Of a stretch of DNA of 64,000 nucleotides, positions 34,482-43,125 are shown one piece after another. Position 1 is the first letter of the stretch, and the number at the start of each line of letters is the position of its first letter. Source of the stretch: Leifsonia tongyongensis (GTDB taxonomy: Bacteria > Actinomycetota > Actinomycetes > Actinomycetales > Microbacteriaceae); assembly GCF_010686705.1 (NCBI RefSeq), contig NZ_JAAGWY010000001.1, forward strand, positions 496,001 to 560,000. The letters are read 5' to 3'. The translations under genes were made by a program, and so were the position numbers. A model generated the notes under the pieces. It did not search any database and was not told the origin of the DNA. It saw nothing but the letters and a program-made list of their open reading frames with translations.

Positions 34482-34907
34482 CTAGGCGGTTGTGATCGTG
34501 CCGTCCCATGCTGCGCCTGCCGGAACGGAGGCGTGCTGATGGATCAACTGCCAACCGTTGTCCCGCTTCTCGAAACAGTCGGTCTGACGCGCCAGTACCT
34601 GCTTGTTGTCGCCGCTCTTGGTCACGATGTTCGACCGCTGCACCGTGCAGACGACGCCCATGTTGCCGTTCAGCATCACGTCCATCTCAAGGATCTCGAC
34701 GTTGATGGATTCGAAGCCGCCGAACACCTTGTCGAACATCTCCTTCGCTGGCTGCACGCCCTTCGACGCGAAGGGCGGAATGTCAAACCAGAGCACATCG
34801 GGAGCCCAGTGCCGTGTGCTGTGCTCGCCGGTCATCGACTCGGCCATCTCGTTGACGATGGAAACGATGGCTTCCCTGTCTTGACTGCTCATTTGTGTCA
34901 TCTCCAT
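34482..34907 (-). CDS. SnoaL/NTF2-like domain protein
   Basis: 141 residues with the cone-shaped NTF2-like pattern: an N-terminal helix pair (SSQDREAIVSIVNEMAESM), APDVLWFDIPPF, and C-terminal beta strands VLARQTDCFEKRDNGWQLIHQHAS. Such proteins are ketosteroid-isomerase-like enzymes or binding proteins of varied function. Divergent from the MerR regulator at 35028. Confidence 0.8.
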   Translation of the reverse strand: MEMTQMSSQDREAIVSIVNEMAESMTGEHSTRHWAPDVLWFDIPPFASKGVQPAKEMFDKVFGGFESINVEILEMDVMLNGNMGVVCTVQRSNIVTKSGDNKQVLARQTDCFEKRDNGWQLIHQHASVPAGAAWDGTITTA

Positions 34908-35027
34908 TGACGTTTAGGTCCGATTGGCGGCCTGGTTGGCCGCCTCGATAGAAGCTTCGGGTATGCCCTTGCGGGAGCTGCAAGACCCAAATCCACGCTC
35001 TTATCTCCCCTAGGAGGAGGTCTCATA

Positions 35028-35906
35028 ATGGGGTCCATGCCCTCATCGCTAGCTATCGGGGACTTCGCCCGCGCGACGCACCTCAACATCAAGACGCTGC
35101 GCCACTACCACCGCATCGGGCTGCTCGTACCTGCCCACGTAGACCCCGACACCGGACACCGACGCTACGCCACGAGCCAGATTCAGACGGCGCAGGTCAT
35201 CCGCCGTTTCCGGGCGCTCGACATGCCCCTGCAAGACATCCATGCAGTGATCGCCACCCCGGACCTGGCCGCCCGCAACGCGCTTATCGCCGGCCACCTC
35301 CAACGCCTCGAAGCGACCCTCGCCCGGACCCAGGAGGCAGTCGCATCACTACGCGATCTCCTCGAACCGCCCCTCGACGCGGCACCAGTCGCTATCGAGC
35401 ATCGCCGGATGCCCGCCACGCCGGCCGCCGCAGTCAACGACGTGATCGACGTCAAGGACGCCACCGGCTGGTATCAAGGCGCGCTCGGCGAGCTGCACGC
35501 GCTACTCGTCGCCCAGAAGATCGCTCCCGGTGGTCCTGGGGGCGCGATCTACACCAACGACCTGTTCACGCACGGACGCGGCGAGGCGACCGTCTTCGTG
35601 CCCTGCGATCAGACGGTTCGGGCCACCGGACGGGTAAGCGCCCTCGTGATCCCCGAGGCTGACCTTGCTCTGACCACGCACACCGGGCCGCACGATGGCG
35701 AGATCGACCGGGCCTACGGATCACTCGCCACCTACGTCACCGACCATGCCCTCGCCATCGACGGGCCAATCCGCGAGTACTACGTGATCGGTGCCCACGA
35801 GACCAACGACGAAAACCAATGGCGCACCGAAATCGGCTGGCCAATCTTCCACACCGGCCAGCCCAACAACCAAGCCGCAAACCAACACAGAGACACCCGA
35901 AACTAG
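35028..35906 (+). CDS. MerR-family regulator with GyrI-like effector domain
   Basis: 292 residues. The N-terminal MerR helix-turn-helix reads LAIGDFARATHLNIKTLRHYHRIGLLVP; a coiled-coil dimer helix spans about 75-115. The C-terminal half is a GyrI/BmrR-like small-molecule domain (ATVFVPCDQTV, TTHTGPHDGEIDRAYGSLATYV, REYYVIGAHETNDENQWRTEIGWPI). The ATG has AGGAGG in front. The regulator may respond to a hydrophobic compound and control the divergent SnoaL-like gene. Confidence 0.92.
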   Translation: MGSMPSSLAIGDFARATHLNIKTLRHYHRIGLLVPAHVDPDTGHRRYATSQIQTAQVIRRFRALDMPLQDIHAVIATPDLAARNALIAGHLQRLEATLARTQEAVASLRDLLEPPLDAAPVAIEHRRMPATPAAAVNDVIDVKDATGWYQGALGELHALLVAQKIAPGGPGGAIYTNDLFTHGRGEATVFVPCDQTVRATGRVSALVIPEADLALTTHTGPHDGEIDRAYGSLATYVTDHALAIDGPIREYYVIGAHETNDENQWRTEIGWPIFHTGQPNNQAANQHRDTRN

Positions 35907-35971
35907 AGCGCTCAGTCGCAATCGTTCGACGATCGCTGCATGATGTGATGACCGGCAATCAGGAGGACTCG

Positions 35972-36490
35972 ATGAAAGAGCGCGTGCTCGATCTGGTGTT
36001 CCTCGTCGGCGTCCTGCTCAAAGGCATCGACGGCCTGGTCGAGTTGATCGGCGGAGCACTTCTGCTGTTCACCAGCCCGGCCCAGCTCCAGGGGGCCGCC
36101 AACGCTGTCACTGCGGAAGAGTTGTCGGAGGACCCGCACGACCTCATCGCCAACCTGATCATCCACGGCGTATCCCAGGTCCACGCCGGCGGGGTGGTGT
36201 TCGTCGCCGCCTACCTGCTGCTGCATGGCGTCGTGAAGATCGCGATCGTGATCGCCCTGCTGATCGGCTCGCGTCGGGTCTACCCGTGGGCGATGGGCGC
36301 TCTAGGAGCGTTCCTGATCTTCCAGCTCTACGAACTGGTGACCAAGCCATCCATCGGCGTCGCCGTCCTGACCGTCTTCGATGCAGTCATCATCTGGCTC
36401 ACCTGGCGGGAATGGCGGCGAGACCGCGAGTTGCGCGACACCTGGCGATCCACGGTGAACTGGGTCTTCCGTCGTCCCGTCGCAAGCTGA
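35972..36490 (+). CDS. DUF2127-family membrane protein
   Basis: 172 residues from the ATG at 35972, with AGGAGG six bases upstream. Four membrane segments (LVFLVGVLLKGIDGLVELIGG, VVFVAAYLLLHGVVKIAIVIALL, and two later) and the LLHGVVK signature fit DUF2127. It lies 65 bp after the MerR gene and may be in its operon. Function unknown. Confidence 0.8.
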   Translation: MKERVLDLVFLVGVLLKGIDGLVELIGGALLLFTSPAQLQGAANAVTAEELSEDPHDLIANLIIHGVSQVHAGGVVFVAAYLLLHGVVKIAIVIALLIGSRRVYPWAMGALGAFLIFQLYELVTKPSIGVAVLTVFDAVIIWLTWREWRRDRELRDTWRSTVNWVFRRPVAS

Positions 36491-36518
36491 GACGACCCGC
36501 TGGCGTACGGCAGGTCAC

Positions 36519-36896
36519 TCAACGGGTCGCGGAGTTCGGTCTCCTGGGAAAGAAGACCCGTAGGGGCAGCAATAGTCCGATCAATGACAGCGCGATGAAC
36601 ACAACCTGATGGATGTGGTCGTTGCCAGGCGGGAGCCGCCAGAGCAGGTGTGCCATCCAGAACAACGGGTAGAACCAGAGTGCCCACCACGCCCACCGTT
36701 CCAGCCGCCGGTACGGTACAAGCGCAATGAGTCCACCGAACAGACCCAGTCCGACAGACGCCAATCCGTCCGCACGATACAGCGGTTGGTCGCCGCCCAT
36801 CGGGACGACCAAGACCACGAGGCCGAAGGCGAGGATGCCCGCACTGACGACCGCAAGACAAATCCAGCCGATCAGCACCGTGGGCCTTGCTCGCAC
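36519..36896 (-). CDS. Hypothetical four-helix membrane protein
   Basis: 125 residues from a GTG. Four hydrophobic segments (IGWICLAVVSAGILAFGLVVLVV, LASVGLGLFGGLIALV, WWALWFYPLFWMAHLLW, VVFIALSLIGLLLPL) with short charged loops make a real membrane protein much likelier than a shadow. No family recognised. It ends 28 bp from the convergent DUF2127 gene. Confidence 0.65.
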   Translation of the reverse strand: MRARPTVLIGWICLAVVSAGILAFGLVVLVVPMGGDQPLYRADGLASVGLGLFGGLIALVPYRRLERWAWWALWFYPLFWMAHLLWRLPPGNDHIHQVVFIALSLIGLLLPLRVFFPRRPNSATR

Positions 36897-36931
36897 GAGA
36901 TGACTTTACGCTGTGCGACTGCGCGCGTCTG

Positions 36932-36991
36932 CCCGCCACGTCGGGACGTGACGGCCAGGTCGAGCGGGCGGGGTTGCCCCGAGGTGGCGGG
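36932..36991. repeat. 60-bp imperfect palindromic repeat, copy A
   Basis: Starts CCCGCCACGTCGGG and ends CCCCGAGGTGGCGGG, so its ends can pair as a long hairpin. It differs from copy B (38294-38353) at about four of 60 positions. It sits in the divergent gap between the membrane protein and glycerate kinase genes. Resembles REP-type or MITE-type intergenic repeats. Confidence 0.8.
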
Positions 36992-37120
36992 CTGAGGGTC
37001 AATCGGAAGCGTCCATCCTGGATACAGCCCTTGCACAGCCGCTCACGCCAGACTCTTTCTGTACGAACTCGAAGATTCGCCCGGATCGACGCACTCGGCG
37101 ATCCGTGCGGGGGTGAGATC

Positions 37121-38236
37121 GTGAGCGTCATCGTCGTTGCGCCTGACTCGTTCAAGGGCTCCGCCACTGCCGCTGTCGTCGCTTCGGCACTCGCCGAGGG
37201 GTGGGCGTCCGAGCGGCCACGGGACCACCTCGTTCTGGTACCGATGGCCGACGGCGGGGAGGGCACGCTCGACGCCTTCGCGACAGCGGTCCCGGGGGCG
37301 ATCAGGCGACCGGTGCGCGTGCTTGGTCCCGCCGGCGTCGAGGTCGACACCGGCTGGCTGGAACTACCCGACGACACAGCCCTCGTCGAACTGGCCGACA
37401 CCAGCGGCCTCGGTCGGATGCCGGAACTCGCGCCGTTCGCCGCCCACACTGTCGGCTTCGGCCAAGCGATCGCGGCCGCCCTCGACGGCGGTGCGAGCGC
37501 CCTGCTGCTGGGGATCGGCGGCAGCGCGTCCACCGACGGCGGAGCGGGCGCGCTGCTTGCGCTGGGGGCACGGTTGCTGGACGCGGCGGGCCGTGACATC
37601 CCGCTCGGCAACCGCGGTCTCGCTGTCCTCGACCGGGTCGACTTCTCGGAATTGCGGGCGTTGCCAGACAGTGGAGCGCGCATCCTGAGTGATGTCACGA
37701 GTCCTTTGGTCGGGCCAGCCGGGGCGGCAGCGGTGTTCGGACGGCAAAAGGGAGCGGCCGAGGCAGATCTTCGGGTTCTCGAGGCCGGACTTCGACGGCT
37801 CGCCGACGTTCTGCGGGACGCCGGCGTGACCGCCTCGCCCGACGCACCGGGCGCGGGTGCGGCCGGCGGTGCGGGCTTCGGGCTGCTCGCGTGGGGCGCT
37901 CACATGGCGCCGGGAGCGGCCGCTGTCGGAGAGGCGCTGAGCCTGCCGGCCGCCATCGGTCGGGCGGATGCGGTCATCACCGGCGAGGGCCGGTACGACG
38001 CACAGTCTGCCGCGGGAAAGGTGCCGGAGTACGTGGCTGGTCTGGCGCGGGGGGCCGGGGTGCCAATCCTGCTCGCGGCCGGCTCTATCCAGGCGCCGAC
38101 GGAAGCGTTCGCCGGGGCCGTCGCCCTCGCCGATCTGGCCGGCGGGGCAGACGCCGCGATCGCCGATCCACAGCGCTGGGGGCGCTCCGCCGGTGCCGCG
38201 CTCGCCGCGCACTACAGCAGCCGCCAACGCCACTAA
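37121..38236 (+). CDS. glxK: Glycerate kinase
   Basis: Phosphorylates D-glycerate with ATP, feeding glyoxylate/serine-derived carbon into glycolysis. 371 residues from the GTG at 37121, which begins the family's N-terminal strand SVIVVAPDSFKGSATA and has GGTGAG five bases upstream; the frame's extension to 36887 includes the palindromic repeat and is not coding. Family motifs: MADGGEGTLDAF, LGIGGSASTDGGAGALLALGA, DVTSPLVGPAGAAAVFGRQKGA, ITGEGRYDAQSAAGKVP. Flanked on both sides by copies of the 60-bp repeat in the same orientation. The symbol follows the type-I glycerate kinase family. Confidence 0.93.
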   Translation: MSVIVVAPDSFKGSATAAVVASALAEGWASERPRDHLVLVPMADGGEGTLDAFATAVPGAIRRPVRVLGPAGVEVDTGWLELPDDTALVELADTSGLGRMPELAPFAAHTVGFGQAIAAALDGGASALLLGIGGSASTDGGAGALLALGARLLDAAGRDIPLGNRGLAVLDRVDFSELRALPDSGARILSDVTSPLVGPAGAAAVFGRQKGAAEADLRVLEAGLRRLADVLRDAGVTASPDAPGAGAAGGAGFGLLAWGAHMAPGAAAVGEALSLPAAIGRADAVITGEGRYDAQSAAGKVPEYVAGLARGAGVPILLAAGSIQAPTEAFAGAVALADLAGGADAAIADPQRWGRSAGAALAAHYSSRQRH

Positions 38237-38293
38237 TCGGCCGATCTCACCCGCGGATTGTCGGCGCCTCGTGCGCACGACCATTCTCCCGTC

Positions 38294-38353
38294 CCCGCCA
38301 CGTCGGGATGTGCCGGCCAGGTCGAACGGGCGGGCTTGCCCCGAGGTGGCGGG
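38294..38353. repeat. 60-bp imperfect palindromic repeat, copy B
   Basis: Near-identical to copy A, in the same orientation, between the convergent glycerate kinase and SRPBCC genes. With A it brackets the glycerate kinase gene, an arrangement that could allow deletion by recombination. It could act as a bidirectional terminator hairpin, but there is no T-run. Confidence 0.8.
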
Positions 38354-38361
38354 CTGAGGGG

Positions 38362-38802
38362 TCAGCTGACGCCGCGGCCCTCGGCGATGTAGGCGAGGCG
38401 CTTGAGCGTCTCGATGTTCCGGAGATACAGCGGGATGTTCATCAGAGCGTCGGGGACACGAGCAGCCGGACCACTGACGGCCTTCTCGATGATCCGCACC
38501 CGGCAGCCGCGCAGGTGCGGTTCGATGTCGATCTGCACGCGGGACCCCCCGAGCGGCCAGCCCTTGGGTCGAACGACGATGTGGGTCGGCGCCCTGAGCT
38601 CGTCGACAGTGGTCTCCTCATTGATGAGAAGGGGCCAGACGCCGAACGAGTGGTGGAGGGACGACCCGACCTGCGGCCAGAGGTCGTCCACAGCGCGCAT
38701 CCGGGACGCTCCCACCACCCAGCCGGGGAACAGCCAGCCGTCGCTGAGCACGGCGAAGACCGCTTCGGGTGTGCAGGACATCACTCGGGTGTTCGTTGAC
38801 AC
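38362..38802 (-). CDS. SRPBCC (polyketide cyclase-like) family protein
   Basis: 146 residues from the GTG at 38800-38802, preceded by GAGGAG. TRVMSCTPEAVFAVLSDGWLFPGWVVGASRM at the N-terminus and the strand/helix pattern ending DALMNIPLYLRNIETLKRLAYIAEG fit the START/SRPBCC hydrophobic-pocket fold. The frame is open to 39201, but that overlaps the lipid-kinase gene. Ligand unknown. Confidence 0.82.
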   Translation of the reverse strand: MSTNTRVMSCTPEAVFAVLSDGWLFPGWVVGASRMRAVDDLWPQVGSSLHHSFGVWPLLINEETTVDELRAPTHIVVRPKGWPLGGSRVQIDIEPHLRGCRVRIIEKAVSGPAARVPDALMNIPLYLRNIETLKRLAYIAEGRGVS

Positions 38803-38849
38803 GGGCTGCTCCTCGCGGTCGGATGAATCGTGGCGGGTCGGGCGCTTCG

Positions 38850-39830
38850 TCAGCTCGATGCGTCGGCCGGGACGCGGACGGTGAGGGCGCCGGGCTCGAG
38901 CCAGGCCTTGAACGCCGTCGCCTTGCCGAATTCGTCGCCGTCGAGTTCGATCTCTTCCGGGCGCGAGAGCCGAGCAGTGAAGCGCGTGCCTGTCTGGTAG
39001 CGCAGACCGCTGTTCCGGGGCTCGGGGTTGAGCGCTTTTCCGGCCTTGGTGCGACGGACGACGCCGTTGATCCAGGCGATTTCGAACCAGACACGGATCC
39101 AGCCGAGCGCAGTCTGGGGGCGCATCATCAACAGGTCGAACACGCCGTCGTCGACGACAGCATCGGGCATGAGGACGATCTTGCCCGGAAGGGAACCGCA
39201 ATTGCCGATGATGATGGTGTCGAGGGTGGCGCGTCGCCGTTTGCCATCGTCGAGCTGGTAATCCAGATGAAGCTCATCGGGATCCCGCAGTGACTTCGCG
39301 ATGGCGTCGACGTAGGCAGCCCAGCCGGCTTTGGCTTTGAGGTCTTCGTCGGTGTTCTGGATCATCTTCGCGTCGATGCCCATCCCGGCCATCACGACGA
39401 ACGCGTGCCTGTCGCGAGACGAGTCGTCACGCTCGATGTCGATCATCCCGAGATCGATCTGTCGATCGGTTCCGGTGAACGCGGCATGAATCGACGCTTT
39501 CATGTCGTCCAGCACGAGTTTGAGGTTGCGGGCGAGAAGGTTGCCTGTGCCCGACGGCACGAGCGCGACGACCGCGTCACTTCCGCGGACGGCTTCGGCG
39601 ACCGCTCGTACCGTGCCGTCACCACCGGCGACGATGATCAGGTCGGCTCCGTGGTCCAGGGCCTCCTGCGTAACGCCTTGACCCACATCCTCGACCGTCG
39701 TTTCCTTCCAGATCGTCTCGCCCCAGCCGGCCGCGACCGCTTCAGCCGCGACGACCTCACGAAGCGCGTCGAGGTCGACTTTGATCGGGTTGTAGATGAC
39801 GGCAGCGACCTTCGGGTGATTGTTGCTCAT
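38850..39830 (-). CDS. Diacylglycerol kinase-family lipid kinase
   Basis: Lipid kinase of the DagK/LCB5 superfamily, 326 residues. The ATP-site motifs are VAGGDGTVRAVAEAV and LVPSGTGNLLARNL; VMAGMGIDAKMI and ELDGDEFG belong to the C-terminal domain. The ATG at 39828-39830 has GGAGG eight bases upstream, against an extension to 39917. It lies 47 bp upstream of the SRPBCC gene and may form an operon with it. In actinobacteria such enzymes act in phospholipid or phosphatidylinositol-related metabolism. Confidence 0.92.
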   Translation of the reverse strand: MSNNHPKVAAVIYNPIKVDLDALREVVAAEAVAAGWGETIWKETTVEDVGQGVTQEALDHGADLIIVAGGDGTVRAVAEAVRGSDAVVALVPSGTGNLLARNLKLVLDDMKASIHAAFTGTDRQIDLGMIDIERDDSSRDRHAFVVMAGMGIDAKMIQNTDEDLKAKAGWAAYVDAIAKSLRDPDELHLDYQLDDGKRRRATLDTIIIGNCGSLPGKIVLMPDAVVDDGVFDLLMMRPQTALGWIRVWFEIAWINGVVRRTKAGKALNPEPRNSGLRYQTGTRFTARLSRPEEIELDGDEFGKATAFKAWLEPGALTVRVPADASS

Positions 39831-39961
39831 TCGTTTGTCCTCCAACGCTTGAGTGTGCACTGAATCCACCCCAGGAGCGAGGGGTTGCTTTTCGCACGCC
39901 GAGTGTGCGAGGGGCATCCGTGACGCCGTTATCCGTCGCGGGATCCGTTGTCTTTAAAGGT

Positions 39962-39999
39962 GGCGGGTCGCGCCTGGCGCCAACGGCCGGCGACCCGCC
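39962..39999. promoter_or_regulatory. Perfect 10-bp inverted repeat before NlpC/P60 gene
   Basis: GGCGGGTCGC (39962-39971) and GCGACCCGCC (39990-39999) form a strong stem with an 18-base loop. There is no T-run, so it is not a standard terminator. It sits about 50 bp upstream of the cell-wall hydrolase start and may lie in that mRNA leader. Confidence 0.55.
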
Positions 40000-40050
40000 G
40001 CTCCGCGGGGGCGGCCGCGATTTCCGGGAACGGAAGAGAGCCGGGTCAAG

Positions 40051-40785
40051 GTGAACGGTGCACACCGGCTGGGGGGTGGATCCCCGAGCAGGCACGGGAG
40101 ACACCTCGCGCCTCGCGTGCCGACCCACGGTGCTCGCACGACGCTCGCAGCCGTCAGCGCACTTACCTTGGCGACGAGTGCGTTCGGAGGAATCGACCCC
40201 GCCCCGACCGCGGATGCGGCCACTCCCCCAGCGGGCATCCCCGCGGGGCCCGTCCAAACCTTCCGCGTTGGAACGGCCGTGCTCGCACCGACCGTGGCAA
40301 GGGACCCCGCGACAGCAACGACGCAAGCGAGCCTGGACGCCGTCCGAAATCGCGAAGCGGAGGCAGCTGCGCTGGCTGCGCACGAGCTGGCCGTCGCTGC
40401 CGTGGCCCACCGAGGCCCCACCCACTTCCATCCACCGGCACTCACGAGAACCGGAGAAGCGATCGTCGCCTACGCCCGGCAGTATGTCGGCCTCGTTCCA
40501 TACTCCACCGGGGCGTCGCCGAGCGCGGGTTTCGAGTGCGACGGATTCACCCAATGGGTGTATGCCGCGTTCGGGGTCGCGCTGCCTCGGGGCGTGAACG
40601 AGCAGGCAGCTCTCGGGACGCCGGTCCCGCCTGCAAAGGCTCGCGCAGGCGATCTCGTCGTCTACCCGGGCGAACACATCGGCATCTACGACGGCCGTGG
40701 CGGAATCATCGACTCCCCCGACTGGGGTCGATACGTCTCGCACCGCAGCGTCTGGGGCCACCCCGTCTTCGTGCGGATCCCCTGA
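40051..40785 (+). CDS. Secreted NlpC/P60-family cell-wall hydrolase
   Basis: 244 residues. An N-terminal export signal (RTTLAAVSALTLATSAFGG after a long basic lead) and an Ala-rich helical linker (about 90-125) precede the NlpC/P60 peptidase domain. Visible are AIVAYARQYVGLVPYSTG, the catalytic cysteine in FECDGFTQWVYAAFG, LPRGVNEQ and the catalytic histidine in GEHIGIYDG. It would cut peptidoglycan stem peptides outside the cell. The GTG start is weakly supported; the long lead before the signal suggests a later start might be used. Confidence 0.85.
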   Translation: MNGAHRLGGGSPSRHGRHLAPRVPTHGARTTLAAVSALTLATSAFGGIDPAPTADAATPPAGIPAGPVQTFRVGTAVLAPTVARDPATATTQASLDAVRNREAEAAALAAHELAVAAVAHRGPTHFHPPALTRTGEAIVAYARQYVGLVPYSTGASPSAGFECDGFTQWVYAAFGVALPRGVNEQAALGTPVPPAKARAGDLVVYPGEHIGIYDGRGGIIDSPDWGRYVSHRSVWGHPVFVRIP

Positions 40786-40899
40786 CAGGCGGGCTGCGAG
40801 GGGGTGGAACTGCACAGGTCAGTACTCCCGATGTCCGCCGCCAGCACGATCGTTCTACTCTTAGCTGAAGTGCACTTCGCGCAGCCAGAGGAGATGCCG

Positions 40900-42111
40900 A
40901 TGTCCGAGTTCGACACGAAACAGCCGGCGACGCCATCCGAGCGGGAATCGAACGCGGATCTCGTCCTCACACCACCGCGGGCCGTTTCCGAACTGAATGA
41001 CGACCAGGCGGTCGGGATGGTCGCGCTCCCTCCCGAGAAACGTGCCGAGATCGTGAAGAAGGCCGAAGAGTTCGTCGCGGCCCTGTCGGCCGAAGAGCCG
41101 GGAAGCCCGGAGTTCACCCGCAAGGTCGACGACATCGCGCGGATGGGCGAGAAGGAGATCCGGTCGTCGGCCGACGTCTCGAACCGGATGCTCGAGCGAC
41201 CGGCTTCGTCGCTGGCGTCGGCACGCGGGCGCGGGCGGCCGTCCGACCCGCAGACCGATGTGGCACGCACACTCCAGGACCTGCGCGCGACGATCACCGA
41301 TCTGGACCCCGGGCACGCCGACCTGACCGGCGCGAAGGGCGTCTTCGGGCGCATCCCGGGCGGCCGCAGGCTGATGCACTATTTCGAGCGCTACCAGCCG
41401 GCGCAGAAGCACCTGGATGCGATCATCACGGCGCTCATCTCTGGTCAGGATGAGCTGCTGAAGGACAACGCCGCGATCGAGCTCGAACGGGCGAACCTCT
41501 GGAAGACGATGGGGAAGCTCGGTGAATATGCGACCCTCGCCGCCGCGCTCGACGATGCGACGGAGGCACGGATAGCAGTGCTTCGAACCACCGACCCGAA
41601 GATGGCCGACACCCTGACAGCGGACGCGCTGTTCCCGATCCGCCAGCGCCGGCAGGATCTCACCACGCAGATCGCCGTGTCGGTGCAGGGCTACCTCGCG
41701 CTCGACGTCGTCCGCAGGAACAACGTCGAGCTCATCAAGGGCGTCGAACGCGCCCGCACGACCACGGTTTCCGCGCTCCGCACGGCCGTGATCGTCTCGC
41801 AAGCGCTCGCGAACCAGCGGTTGGTGCTCGACCAGATCAGCGCACTCAACGATGCGACGAACGCGATGATCGAGCGCACCGGCGAACTCCTCAAGCAGCA
41901 GACAACGATGGTAAACGAGGGAGCCGCGTCGTCCGGGGTCAGCATCGAGACCCTTCAGCACGCGTTCGACAATGTGTTCGCGACGATGGATGCGATCGAC
42001 GGTTACCGCGCACAGTCGGTCGAGACGATGGCGGTAACGGTGGATGCGCTCGAGAAGCAGGTGGCCCGGTCGCGGAGCTACCTGGACCGCTCGCACTCCG
42101 GCACGAACTGA
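40900..42111 (+). CDS. TelA-family toxic anion resistance protein
   Basis: 403 residues, cytoplasmic, largely helical. ISGQDELLKDNAAIELERANLWKTMGKL, FPIRQRRQDLTTQIAVSVQGYLALDVVRRNNVELIKGVERARTTTVSALRTAV and the C-terminal helices are typical of TelA. The start at 40900 has GAGGAG six bases upstream. The family was named for tellurite resistance; its real role is thought to be in envelope or stress responses. The next gene is convergent. Confidence 0.92.
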   Translation: MSEFDTKQPATPSERESNADLVLTPPRAVSELNDDQAVGMVALPPEKRAEIVKKAEEFVAALSAEEPGSPEFTRKVDDIARMGEKEIRSSADVSNRMLERPASSLASARGRGRPSDPQTDVARTLQDLRATITDLDPGHADLTGAKGVFGRIPGGRRLMHYFERYQPAQKHLDAIITALISGQDELLKDNAAIELERANLWKTMGKLGEYATLAAALDDATEARIAVLRTTDPKMADTLTADALFPIRQRRQDLTTQIAVSVQGYLALDVVRRNNVELIKGVERARTTTVSALRTAVIVSQALANQRLVLDQISALNDATNAMIERTGELLKQQTTMVNEGAASSGVSIETLQHAFDNVFATMDAIDGYRAQSVETMAVTVDALEKQVARSRSYLDRSHSGTN

Positions 42112-42153
42112 GCGGAGCCAGCCGGCGCGACGACGGGAGGGCGGCCGCCCCGG

Positions 42154-42978
42154 TCAGGACAGGTCGAGCCTCGAGGTGGCGAAGCGGTCGGCGAGGAAGC
42201 GGCCGTTGACGAGCAGAGCGGATGCGTCGTGATCGACCGCGGCATCCCGCATCCGCTTCGCCGCGCTTTCGAGCGCGCCCAACTGCGCGACCAGCGCCCG
42301 GGCGGGTGTCGTCCCGTCGGGAAAGACATGCTCGACGGCCCAGTCGGCGGGCAGGGAGAGATAGGCGCGAAGCGTGTCGGGCAGGTAGACCATCGCGGTC
42401 CGCCGCACGATGAGCTCCGGCTCGCCCTGCCCGGCGACACGCGCGAGGGTGTCGACGAGGAGTTCGGCGATGCGCCCGACAGCTGCGACCGCCTCGGAGG
42501 GCACGCGACTGCCGAGCCGCGCAGGCAATGTCAGGAGGTCGCCTTCGAGGGTGGACTCACTGACGCGGATCTCCGACCCGGCCGGTTCGATCCCGAGCGT
42601 CTGCAGCGCGCGGGATGCGGATGCGGAGTCGCCTGCCGCATCCGCAGCGAGCGCCGCGACCTGCCCCGCGAAGGCCGTGAGCCATTCGCCGAGCGTCATC
42701 GCGTGAGTGGAGATCGTCGCTCCGCGGTAGACGCGTGCCCACTCGGCTTTCCAGTGCGGACCGGGGTCGTAGCTGAGTCTCAACGCTTCGTTGGTCCCGG
42801 TGAGGCGTACCTCTCTTATGAGTCCGGGGCGACGGGCGATCCTGTCCGCCAGCGTGCGCGGGCGATCGACGGTGAGGACGCGGTCGAGCACCTCGGCAGG
42901 AAGTGTGCGGGCGACGCTGGCGACGAGGTCGCCGAGGAAGGCTTGAGGGTCGGAGTCGGCCGTGGACGGTTCGGTCAT
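42154..42978 (-). CDS. Hypothetical protein, 274 residues
   Basis: A soluble Ala/Arg/Leu-rich, mostly helical protein (LGDLVASVARTLPAEVLDRVLTVDR, HWKAEWARVYRGATISTHAMTLGEWLTAFAGQVAALA, LESAAKRMRDAAVD). It has no signal peptide or membrane segment. Convergent with telA and not recognised; similar genes beside telA would suggest a shared function. Confidence 0.65.
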   Translation of the reverse strand: MTEPSTADSDPQAFLGDLVASVARTLPAEVLDRVLTVDRPRTLADRIARRPGLIREVRLTGTNEALRLSYDPGPHWKAEWARVYRGATISTHAMTLGEWLTAFAGQVAALAADAAGDSASASRALQTLGIEPAGSEIRVSESTLEGDLLTLPARLGSRVPSEAVAAVGRIAELLVDTLARVAGQGEPELIVRRTAMVYLPDTLRAYLSLPADWAVEHVFPDGTTPARALVAQLGALESAAKRMRDAAVDHDASALLVNGRFLADRFATSRLDLS

Positions 42979-43062
42979 CGCGCACGTCCCTCCGTCGATC
43001 GCCCCACCCGATCATCCAAGCACGTCGGGCCGCCCGGAAGAACACGACTTCGGGCGGGGGTT

Positions 43063-43123
43063 CCCGCCACTTCGCGACGTGCCCGCCACGTCGAGCGGGA
43101 GGGGATGCCCCGAGCTGGCGGGG
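43063..43123. repeat. 60-bp imperfect palindromic repeat, copy C
   Basis: Begins CCCGCCACTTCGCGACGTG and ends GCCCCGAGCTGGCGGG; it aligns along the whole length of copies A and B with roughly ten differences. It lies between the hypothetical gene at 42154-42978 and the end of the giant surface-protein gene. Confidence 0.7.
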
Positions 43124-43125
43124 AC

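Noticed and set aside
39900-40150. Cyclic di-AMP (ydaO-type) riboswitch before the NlpC/P60 gene
   Set aside because: Fragments such as GGTGAACGG and a GTCAGC-like stretch are present, but the latter is inside the coding sequence and the conserved core and pairing are not there.
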